DNA from: JBOGEN01 sp050743265 | GTDB lineage: Bacteria; Actinomycetota; Actinomycetes; JBOGEN01 | Length of the DNA: 8,933 nucleotides | Assembly: GCA_050743265.1 (NCBI GenBank) | Contig: JBOGEN010000054.1 | Span: 1-8,933, forward strand | Reading direction: 5' to 3' | Shown here: positions 1 through 5,948 of the stretch, piece after piece | How positions within the stretch are numbered: the stretch's first letter is position 1 | Layout of the letters: every line of letters begins with the position of its first letter | Program-made: the position numbers and the translations under genes | The notes under the pieces: generated by a model | Databases searched by the model: none | What the model was told of the DNA's origin: nothing | Seen by the model: only the letters and a program-made list of their open reading frames with translations

Positions 1-65
1 CGCGGCGTCCGCGGCGTCCGCGGCGTCCGCGGCGTCGCCCGACCCGCCCTCGCCCGACCCGCCCT
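1..65. repeat. In-frame tandem microrepeats in the mctB/steB gene
   Basis: A 9-base unit GCGGCGTCC occurs four times at 2-37 (last copy one base off) and encodes Asp-Ala-Ala on the minus strand. Directly beside it a 15-base unit CGCCCGACCCGCCCT occurs twice (36-50 and 51-65) and encodes Gly/Glu/Ser repeats. Both units are multiples of three, so changes in copy number keep the frame. The 9-base array may extend past the window edge. Confidence 0.9.
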
Positions 66-567
66 CGCTCGTCCCGGCGGGCTTCATGAGGACGGATGCG
101 AGCTCCACCGCGGCACGGTCCCCGGCGGAGCCGGGCGGGAGGTCGACGCCGGCAGGTACGAGTCGTGCCACCAGTGCGTCAAGAACCTCGGTCTGATCGG
201 GGTCGGCGTACGCACGGCGGAGGACGAGCGAGCCGGTGACGGTGCCTCCAGCCCGGGCGACGAGCCGCTGCGCGTCCGTCCGTGCGGTCGCGTCCACGCC
301 CGGCGCGGAGACCAGCAGCACGGACTCCCCGACCAGCCGGTCCGCGACGAGGCCAGGCGCCACCGTCCGGGTGAAAGCCTGCTCGGCGTCGAGCCGGTGC
401 TCCAGGTCCCGGACGCGGTCGTCGAGGCCGGCCCGGCCGGCCTCGCGGTGCGCCGCGGTCGACTCGAGCAGCGGCGCGTCCAGGGTGGCCGAGCCGACGA
501 CGATGCCCACCGCGAGCGCGAGGAACACGGCTACGAGCGAGACCAGGTGGTAGCGGAAGTCGATCAC
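1..567 (-). CDS. mctB: Copper transporter MctB / SteB-family protein, N-terminal 189 residues (cut by window edge)
   Basis: The protein opens with MIDFRYHLVSLVAVFLALAV, the hallmark start of the actinobacterial copper transporter family (Pfam DUF3186; M. tuberculosis Rv1698/MctB, C. glutamicum SteB). One hydrophobic segment spans about residues 7-26 and acts as a membrane anchor. An Ala/Glu/Arg-rich helix at about 33-62 looks like a coiled coil, and an alpha/beta domain follows. The GTG start at 567 overlaps the steA stop by four bases (GTGA), so translation is probably coupled. MctB is reported to limit copper accumulation in mycobacteria, whereas the corynebacterial homologue SteB works with SteA in cell separation; the sequence cannot decide between the two. 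Residues 175-189 are low-complexity Gly/Glu/Ser followed by Asp-Ala-Ala repeats. The C-terminal part lies beyond base 1; family members are about 310 residues long. Family assignment is secure, function less so. Confidence 0.9.
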   Translation of the reverse strand, partial: MIDFRYHLVSLVAVFLALAVGIVVGSATLDAPLLESTAAHREAGRAGLDDRVRDLEHRLDAEQAFTRTVAPGLVADRLVGESVLLVSAPGVDATARTDAQRLVARAGGTVTGSLVLRRAYADPDQTEVLDALVARLVPAGVDLPPGSAGDRAAVELASVLMKPAGTSEGGSGEGGSGDAADAADAADAA

Positions 568-1808
568 CGCGACCCCCCGCCGAGGTCGCGCAGGACCGAG
601 GCCGCCGACTCGGCGAGGCGGGCCACCTCGTCCGCCGACATCACGGCCACGGGTGAGACGAGCAGCGCCGCCACCATCGCCGCGAGGGCCGAAGCGACGA
701 GGAGCGCGAGGGCGGTCGTGGAGATCCTCGGCCGGTACGTGCCCGCCACCACCTCGGCGTGCAGCACCCGGTCCCCCGCACAGAGCCGGGTCAGGACTGC
801 TGTGGCCGCTCCCTCCCGCCCCCGGTCGAGCCGGTCGAGCAGGCTGTCCCCGGCGCCGGTCCGCACGACGAGTCGCGCCCCGTGACAGGAGGCGAGCAGC
901 AGCGCAGCGTCCTCACCTCCCAGCCCCGTGGGGAACGGCACCGGCCTGACCCCCCGGGCGTACGCCCGGCCCAGGGCAGGGATGTCGTCGTCCGCACCGC
1001 CGGGACGGGCCTGTCCCCGGCCCGCAGCGGGGGGGCCAGGGCGCAGCAGGGTGAGGGCGACCATCTCGGCGCCACACGTCAGCGCGGCCTCGGACAGCGT
1101 GTCGAGGTCGGCGAGCACGACGTCCGGGACCAGCCTGCGGTCGAGGGCGCGGTCGGCTCCCGCCCCCACGGCGAGCAGCACTGGACGTTGGTCCCGTACC
1201 CACGACCTGAGCCACCGCAGGTGCGCGTCGGTGTCCGGCCCGTCGACCACCAGGAGGACCGGCCGCCCCGCGAGCGGAGTCTGCAGGGGCGGCACGCCCA
1301 CCCCGTCGAGGAGCTGGTCACCGTCGCGGCGCAGGCGGTCGCCCGCGTCACCCACGAGCGACCCGATCTGGGCCGAGAGCCCGGCCCGGGCGCGGGTCAT
1401 GGCGTGCTCGACCGAGTCGGCCGTCTGCGTGGTCCCGACGGCGACCACGGTGTCGCCGTCGTACAGGGACGCGCCGACAAGGCGGACCGCCTCGCCGTCC
1501 CGCACCCGGTGCAGGACATCGGCGCCGACCCCGTCGAGCAGCGGGACGCCGGCCCGGACGAGGGTCTCCGGCCCGAGGTTCGGGTACCGGCCGCTGGTGC
1601 TCGGCGACGCGTTGACCACGGCGACCACCCCGCGGTCCAGGAGCGCCTGGGCAGTGGCCCGGTCGAGGTCGAGGTGGTCGAGGACGGCGATGTCGCCCGG
1701 CTGGACACGGGCCACCACCTCGTGGGGCTCCCGTCCGACCCGGGCCGGGCCGGTGAGCCCGGGCAGTGGAGGTGAAGGAGCCGGACGGCGCAGGGTGGGC
1801 ATCCTCAT
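564..1808 (-). CDS. steA: SteA-family cytokinetic ring protein (pyrophosphokinase-like domain, C-terminal membrane segment)
   Basis: This 414-residue protein matches the SteA family. The N-terminal part carries a GDIAVLDHLDLDR block (about 38-50) and NASPSTSGRYPNLGPE (66-81), which are family hallmarks. The C-terminal half resembles a thiamine-pyrophosphokinase-like fold and ends in a membrane segment at about 364-384 (TALALLVASALAAMVAALLV) plus a short tail. In C. glutamicum SteA pairs with SteB in cell separation, and here the steA stop overlaps the GTG of the MctB/SteB gene. The usual GDMDS-type acidic motif reads ADLDT (233-237), and the YPDGRAPG-like stretch that I recall after it is replaced by a Pro/Gly/Arg-rich insert (about 256-275). 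The start is uncertain: ATG at 1808 gives the family-like MRMPTLRR beginning, ATG at 1802 is nearly equivalent, and the frame is open to a GTG at 1889. None has a good Shine-Dalgarno. Confidence 0.88.
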   Translation of the reverse strand: MRMPTLRRPAPSPPLPGLTGPARVGREPHEVVARVQPGDIAVLDHLDLDRATAQALLDRGVVAVVNASPSTSGRYPNLGPETLVRAGVPLLDGVGADVLHRVRDGEAVRLVGASLYDGDTVVAVGTTQTADSVEHAMTRARAGLSAQIGSLVGDAGDRLRRDGDQLLDGVGVPPLQTPLAGRPVLLVVDGPDTDAHLRWLRSWVRDQRPVLLAVGAGADRALDRRLVPDVVLADLDTLSEAALTCGAEMVALTLLRPGPPAAGRGQARPGGADDDIPALGRAYARGVRPVPFPTGLGGEDAALLLASCHGARLVVRTGAGDSLLDRLDRGREGAATAVLTRLCAGDRVLHAEVVAGTYRPRISTTALALLVASALAAMVAALLVSPVAVMSADEVARLAESAASVLRDLGGGSR

Positions 1809-1909
1809 CGGGCGACCATGCTGCCACCGGGCGGCATCTCGGCCCGGCATCCCGACCGGCGCGTCGGACGTCCTCACGCTCGCACCCACGCGGGGCGAGG
1901 CGCACAGGG
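1809..1909. other. recN-steA spacer without a recognisable promoter
   Basis: About 101 bases separate the recN stop from the chosen steA start. The stretch contains no TA dinucleotide on either strand, so it cannot hold a TANNNT-type -10 hexamer. No strong hairpin with a T-tract was seen. The likeliest reading is that steA is read through from recN, or that steA starts further upstream (GTG at 1889), which would shrink the gap to 20 bases. Confidence 0.5.
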
Positions 1910-3658
1910 TCAGCCCCGCTTTGCCTCCGCCGCGACGGCCAGCAGCTCCTCGGCGTGGGCGCGCCCGCGCTCGGAGCCCTCGAGCCCGGCGAGCATGCGG
2001 GAGAGCTCCCGGACGCGGGCAGCCTCGTCGAGGGTGATGACCCCGCTGCGGGTCACCGCACCGTCCTCGCTCTTCTCGACGAGCAGATGCCGGTCGGCGA
2101 AAGCCGCCACCTGCGGCAGGTGCGTCACCACGACGACCTGGGCCGCGCGCGCGAGCCGGGCCAGGCGGCGGCCGACCTCCACCGCGGCCTTGCCGCCGAC
2201 GCCGGCGTCCACCTCGTCGAACACGAACGTGGGCACCGGGTCGGCACCGGCGAACACCGCCTCGATCGCGAGCATCACCCGGGACAGCTCGCCGCCGGAC
2301 GCGCCGCGGTGCAGCGGGCGGGCCGGGGCGCCCGGGTGGGCCGCGAGCAGGATCTCCACGGTGTCCACCCCGGTCGGGCCGTATGCGAGGCGGCGGTCGT
2401 CCACTGCCAGCGCGTCCCGCTGAGGGTCGTCGACCTCGTCCTGCCCGACGGCGACGACCACCTTCGCATGCGGCATCGCGAGGTCGGCGAGCTCGGCGCA
2501 GACCTCGTCACCGAACCGGGTCGCGGCCGCCTGGCGCAGCACGGACAGGCCGACCGCGTGCCCCGCGAGGTCGGCGCGCAGCCGCTCTTCCTCCTCGGCG
2601 AGGCGGGCGGCGCGGTCGTCGTCCCCCTCGAGGTGCTGAAGGCGATCCGCGGCCTGCTCGGCCCAGGCGAGCACCTCGTCCACGGACGCACCGTACTTGC
2701 GGGTGAGGCCGGCGAGCAGCGCCTGCCGCTCCTGCACCTCGGAGAGGCGGGCCGGGTCGGCCTCGGCCGCCGCGGCGTACGAGGCGAGGTCGGCCGCCGC
2801 GTCCGAGAGCAGGTAGTTGGCCTCGGCGAGCCGGTCGGCGAGCGCGGCCAGCTCGGGATCGTGGTCGCGCACCTGGTCCAGGGCGTGGCGCGCGCCGCCG
2901 ACCAGGCCCACCGCGTCCACGCTGCTCCCGGCGGCGGGGTCGCCGAGCAGCGTGTCATGCGCGGTGGTGGACGCGGACCGCAGCGCCTCCGCGTGGGCGA
3001 GCCGCTCCCCGAGGCGGGCCAGCTCACCGTCCTCCCCCGGCTGAGGGGACGCCTTCTCGATCTCCTCGAGGCCGAAGCGCAGCATGTCGGCCTCTTGGGC
3101 GCGTTCCCGAGCCCGCGTGAGCACCTCGTCCCGCTCGGCGCGGACCGCTCGCAGCCGCGTGTACGCCTCGCCGTACTCGGCGAGGAGCGCCGTCGCCTCC
3201 TCCCCCGCGTACCGGTCGAGCGCGCCGCGCTGGCGGGCCGGCTGCAGCAGCCGCTGCTGGTCGGACTGCCCGTGGACGGCCACCAGGTCGCCCGCGAGCT
3301 CGCCCAGCAGGCCGACCGGGACGCTGCGCCCGCCCAGGTGTGCGCGGGACCGACCCTCTGCGGACAGCGCGCGGCTGAGCAGCAGCGCCCCGTCGTCCAG
3401 GTCGCCACCGGCGTCGAGCGCGCGCTGGGCGACCGGCCCGTCCGGGTCCACCGACAGGCGCCCCTCCACGAGCGCCCGCTGCGCGTCGGGGCGTACGAGC
3501 GCGGAGTCGGCCCGCCCCCCGAGCAGAAGCCCGAGCCCGGTGAGGACCATCGTCTTGCCCGCGCCGGTCTCGCCGGTGACCACCGTGAGGCCCGGGGCGA
3601 GCTCGAGCAGGGCGTCGTCGATGACGCCAAGACCGCGGATGCGCATCTCCTCGAGCAC
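1910..3658 (-). CDS. recN: DNA repair protein RecN (SMC-like ATPase)
   Basis: RecN is a cohesin-like SMC-family ATPase that acts at double-strand breaks during recombinational repair. The 582-residue product has the normal family length. Walker A is GETGAGKT (29-36). The RecN-typical HGQSDQQ lies at 129-135. Long charged helical arms at about 155-370 form the short coiled coil, with the conserved RKYG at 320-323. The ABC signature ASGGELSR is at 453-460, Walker B is FVFDEVD (478-484, catalytic E482), and the H-loop histidine is in VVTH (H513). All ATPase motifs are intact. I chose GTG at 3658 because it gives MLEEMRIRGLGVIDD, the standard actinobacterial N-terminus; the internal ATG at 3646 is a less likely alternative. 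The gene starts 10 bases after the nadK stop with only a weak ribosome site, so it probably depends on upstream translation. No LexA-type operator was recognised in front of it. Confidence 0.96.
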   Translation of the reverse strand: MLEEMRIRGLGVIDDALLELAPGLTVVTGETGAGKTMVLTGLGLLLGGRADSALVRPDAQRALVEGRLSVDPDGPVAQRALDAGGDLDDGALLLSRALSAEGRSRAHLGGRSVPVGLLGELAGDLVAVHGQSDQQRLLQPARQRGALDRYAGEEATALLAEYGEAYTRLRAVRAERDEVLTRARERAQEADMLRFGLEEIEKASPQPGEDGELARLGERLAHAEALRSASTTAHDTLLGDPAAGSSVDAVGLVGGARHALDQVRDHDPELAALADRLAEANYLLSDAAADLASYAAAAEADPARLSEVQERQALLAGLTRKYGASVDEVLAWAEQAADRLQHLEGDDDRAARLAEEEERLRADLAGHAVGLSVLRQAAATRFGDEVCAELADLAMPHAKVVVAVGQDEVDDPQRDALAVDDRRLAYGPTGVDTVEILLAAHPGAPARPLHRGASGGELSRVMLAIEAVFAGADPVPTFVFDEVDAGVGGKAAVEVGRRLARLARAAQVVVVTHLPQVAAFADRHLLVEKSEDGAVTRSGVITLDEAARVRELSRMLAGLEGSERGRAHAEELLAVAAEAKRG

Positions 3659-3668
3659 GCGCCCGACT

Positions 3669-4583
3669 CTAAGGCTCGCCACCCCCGGGCGGACGCGCGG
3701 CGCCACGCCATCCCTGCACGGGCAGCGCGAACTTCGCGACAAGACGGTCGGTGAACGGCCGCTGGTGCAGCCGCGCCAGGCGTACGGGAGTGCTGCTGCG
3801 TCGTACCTCGACGCGCGCGCCCGGGGGGAGCTCGGCGTTGCGACGGCCGTCGCACCACAGCACGCCACCGGGCGTGTCGGCCAGCACCTCCACCGCGAGC
3901 GTGGAGGTCGGTGCGACGACCAGTGGCCGGGAGAACAGCGCGTGCGCGCTCAACGGCACGAGCAGCAACGCCTCCACCTCCGGCCAGACGACCGGCCCTC
4001 CGGCGGAGAAGGCGTACGCGGTCGACCCGGTCGGTGTCGCGCACACGACGCCGTCGGCGCCCCATCGGGACAACGGCCGCCCGTCCACCTCCACGATGAG
4101 GTCGAGCATGCGCTCCCGCGCGTCCTTCTCCACGGTCGCCTCGTTGAGGGCCCAGTGGCTGCCCAGGGACGCCCCGTCCAGGCGCAGGTCCACCTGGAGC
4201 GTCATGCGCTCCTCGACCTCGTACGCGCGGCGCACGACATAGTCGACTGTCGAGGTGAGGTCCTCCCGTTCCGCCTCGGCGAGGAACCCGACACGGCCCA
4301 GGTTCACCCCGAGTAACGGCGTGGCGCTCGGCCGGGTGAGCTCGGCGGCACGGAGCAGCGTCCCGTCGCCGCCCAGCACCATCGCGAGCTCGCACCCGGC
4401 GGCCGCGGTGGGCGTCGCGGGAACCGTCTCCACGCCGGGCAGGCCGAGCTCGCCCGCCTCGTCGTCGAGCACCCGCACGGCGACCCCGGCGTCCGCCAGC
4501 TGTGCGGTGACCAGGTGCGCGCTCCGCAGGGCGGCGGGCCGGCCGGTGTGCGTGACCAGCAGGACGGTCCGGGCGCCGCTCAT
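3669..4583 (-). CDS. nadK: NAD kinase
   Basis: This cytoplasmic enzyme phosphorylates the 2'-hydroxyl of NAD's adenosine ribose to make NADP; actinobacterial forms can use ATP or polyphosphate (family knowledge). The 304-residue protein shows the diagnostic GGDGT (71-75) with catalytic D73, NLGRVGFLAE (94-103), the NE pair at 147-148, and TPTGSTAYAFSAGGP (183-197), the NAD-binding loop. A late CDGRRN (244-249) is also typical. The ATG at 4583 overlaps the tlyA TGA as ATGA, so the two are almost certainly translationally coupled. The tail after about residue 290 is Gly/Pro/Arg-rich and probably disordered. The tlyA-nadK-recN order is conserved across Actinobacteria. Confidence 0.96.
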   Translation of the reverse strand: MSGARTVLLVTHTGRPAALRSAHLVTAQLADAGVAVRVLDDEAGELGLPGVETVPATPTAAAGCELAMVLGGDGTLLRAAELTRPSATPLLGVNLGRVGFLAEAEREDLTSTVDYVVRRAYEVEERMTLQVDLRLDGASLGSHWALNEATVEKDARERMLDLIVEVDGRPLSRWGADGVVCATPTGSTAYAFSAGGPVVWPEVEALLLVPLSAHALFSRPLVVAPTSTLAVEVLADTPGGVLWCDGRRNAELPPGARVEVRRSSTPVRLARLHQRPFTDRLVAKFALPVQGWRGAARPPGGGEP

Positions 4584-5386
4584 GCCGGGCCCTCCGCGAC
4601 AGCGCGGCGCACCGCGTCCTCGTCCACGATTGACGGGCCGACCCGGAGCCACAGGAAGTACTCGACGTTGCCGGACGGGCCGGGCAGCGGGCTGGCCGTC
4701 ACGCCGCGCGTCCCGAGGCCCAGGTCGGCGGCCGCACGGGACACCGTGCGGACGGCGTCCGCCCGCAGTCCGGGGTCGCGCACCACGCCCCCGCGCCCGA
4801 CCCGGTCGCGTCCCACCTCGAACTGTGGCTTCACCATGAGCAGCAGGTCCGCGCCGTCGGCAGTGCAGGCGACGAGCGCCGGGAGCACGACGGTGAGCGA
4901 GATGAACGAGAGGTCCGCGACGACGAGGCCCACCGGACCACCGAGGACCTCAGCGGTGAGCACCCGGGCGTTCGTGCGGTCGAGGGTGGTGACCCGTGGG
5001 TCCGTCCGCAGGGACCAAGCCAGCTGCCCGTATCCGACGTCCACGGCCACGACGTGCTCCGCGCCGTGGCGGAGCAGCACGTCGGTGAACCCGCCGGTGG
5101 AGGCGCCCGCGTCCAGGCACCGGCGTCCCGCGACCTCGAGGCCCTCCGGGGCGAACACGTCCAGGGCCCTGGCGAGCTTGTGACCCCCGCGGGAGGCGTA
5201 CGCCGGCACGGCGTCGTCCTCGCGGACGGCGATCGGCTCGCCCGGGGCGACGGAGGTCGCCGGCTTGGCCGTCGGACGGCCCGCCACCGTCACCCGGCCG
5301 GCGGTGACGAGACCTGCCGCCTGCTCACGGGACCGCGCGAGTCCACGACGGACGAGCTCGGCGTCGAGCCGGGCACGGCGCGGCAA
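4580..5386 (-). CDS. tlyA: TlyA family rRNA 2'-O-methyltransferase (S4 domain + FtsJ-like domain)
   Basis: TlyA uses SAM to 2'-O-methylate rRNA cytidines (C1920 of 23S and, in some types, C1409 of 16S), modifications linked to capreomycin susceptibility in mycobacteria. The 268-residue product has an N-terminal S4 RNA-binding domain (about 4-60), then an FtsJ/RrmJ-like methyltransferase. The SAM loop is DAGASTGGFTD (92-102). Candidate catalytic residues K70 (RGGHK), D158 (VADLSFIS), K186 (MVKPQFE) and E242 (NVEYF) match the K-D-K-E set described for this family. The interdomain linker reads PAYA (61-64) where I recall RxWV in the mycobacterial enzyme. The start is an unusual TTG at 5386, supported by a six-G Shine-Dalgarno six bases upstream and by the lack of a convincing alternative; only three bases separate it from the preceding stop. 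The presence of the N-terminal helix suggests, but does not prove, the longer type that acts on both subunits. Confidence 0.95.
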   Translation of the reverse strand: MPRRARLDAELVRRGLARSREQAAGLVTAGRVTVAGRPTAKPATSVAPGEPIAVREDDAVPAYASRGGHKLARALDVFAPEGLEVAGRRCLDAGASTGGFTDVLLRHGAEHVVAVDVGYGQLAWSLRTDPRVTTLDRTNARVLTAEVLGGPVGLVVADLSFISLTVVLPALVACTADGADLLLMVKPQFEVGRDRVGRGGVVRDPGLRADAVRTVSRAAADLGLGTRGVTASPLPGPSGNVEYFLWLRVGPSIVDEDAVRRAVAEGPA

Positions 5387-5389
5387 CGG

Positions 5390-5764
5390 CTACCCCCCGT
5401 CCAGGGTCGCGAGGGTCTCGCGCAGGCGGCGGTGCACCTCGTCGAAGACCGGCACGTGGTGGTCGACCTCGAGCTCGCCCAGGGGTTCGAGCAGGCGAAC
5501 CGCCTCGTCGACCCGTACGTCGCCCGTGGGTGGCTCGCCGGCCAACCCCTCCGTGTCGGGGACCGGGGCGGGCTCTGACGCCTCCACCGCATCGGTAGAC
5601 CTCGGCTGCGGGCTCGCATCGGAGGGCGCTGGATCGGAGGACGGCGCATCGGAAGACTCAGCGGGCCCCGGCCAGGCGTCGCCGGCGGTCGTCTCGGGTA
5701 CGTCGTGGCGCGCGGCGGCGACGTCCGTCTCGGACCAGGGCACGTCCCCCTCCGGGTGCGTCAC
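5390..5764 (-). CDS. Small conserved hypothetical protein, tlyA-linked (Rv1693-position)
   Basis: This 124-residue protein has no function I can name. Residues 1-80 are Pro/Ala/Ser/Asp/Glu-rich, acidic and probably disordered. The last 45 residues form a compact, conserved-looking block: RVDEAVRLLEPLGEL (84-98), HVPVFDEVH (103-111) and RRLRETLATLD (112-122), probably two helices. Similar short proteins sit between the HAD phosphatase and tlyA in many actinobacteria (Rv1693 in M. tuberculosis, from memory), usually with only this core. GTG at 5764 is chosen because GAGGAGG lies seven bases upstream; this frame stays open much further upstream, but that extension runs antisense-free through the spacer and into the HAD gene in another frame and looks like high-GC noise. 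The stop is three bases from the tlyA start, suggesting coupled expression and perhaps a role with TlyA or the ribosome (inference). No signal peptide or membrane segment is present. Confidence 0.82.
   Translation of the reverse strand: MTHPEGDVPWSETDVAAARHDVPETTAGDAWPGPAESSDAPSSDPAPSDASPQPRSTDAVEASEPAPVPDTEGLAGEPPTGDVRVDEAVRLLEPLGELEVDHHVPVFDEVHRRLRETLATLDGG
5393..5398 (-). promoter_or_regulatory. Ribosome binding site for tlyA (TTG start)
   Basis: A run of six G on the minus strand lies six bases before the TTG at 5386. It sits inside the last codons of the upstream small gene (GGG GGG then TAG). It is the main support for TTG initiation and implies that ribosomes finishing the small gene can restart on tlyA. 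Confidence 0.6.
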
Positions 5765-5948
5765 GGCTCGGCCTCCTCGGTACGCGGGACGGGAGCGCAG
5801 GAGTACACGCGCGGGCGGCACTGCCGCTCCCGGTCGGATGCGCCACGGTACCGCGCGCATCGGGTGGCGGGTTGGTGCGGCGCTGGGTGTCGTGAGGGTG
5901 GTGGTTGGGCCTGTTATCTGGACGGCCTCGGTTCGGGCGACCGGCGTG
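5765..5948 (-). promoter_or_regulatory. 184-base spacer upstream of the small gene-tlyA-nadK run; possible promoter and dyad
   Basis: This is the largest gap within the minus-strand series and the likeliest site for a promoter serving the small gene, tlyA and nadK. An interrupted dyad at 5837-5861 has arms GATGCGC and GCGCATC around the 8-base palindrome CGGTACCG. On the minus strand the same place contains TACCGT (5850-5845), which fits the actinobacterial TANNNT -10 pattern and would give a leader of about 70-75 bases; no convincing -35 was seen. A T-richer patch at about 5900-5920 is also present. No clear terminator follows the HAD gene: a 7-bp inverted repeat (5925-5931 with 5956-5962) spans its stop but has no U-tract. 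Confidence 0.4.
5772..5778 (-). promoter_or_regulatory. Strong Shine-Dalgarno for the small tlyA-linked gene
   Basis: GAGGAGG on the minus strand, seven bases before the GTG at 5764, is the best ribosome binding site in the window. It fixes the start of the small gene and suggests that the small gene-tlyA-nadK run is loaded here independently of the HAD gene upstream. Confidence 0.8.

Noticed and set aside
564..1889. SteA frame starting at GTG 1889 (441 residues)
   Set aside because: The extra 27 residues do not resemble SteA N-termini and there is no ribosome site before 1889; MRMPTLRR at 1808 fits better. Kept as an alternative.
1766..3754. Open frame of about 662 codons on the plus strand across recN
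   Set aside because: Antisense to an intact RecN with all ATPase motifs; the translation shows no recognisable domain and no ribosome site. High-GC shadow frame.
2275..4395. Open frame of about 706 codons on the minus strand overlapping recN and nadK
   Set aside because: It is in a different frame from two well-supported genes and its product is Arg/Ala/Pro-rich without motifs.
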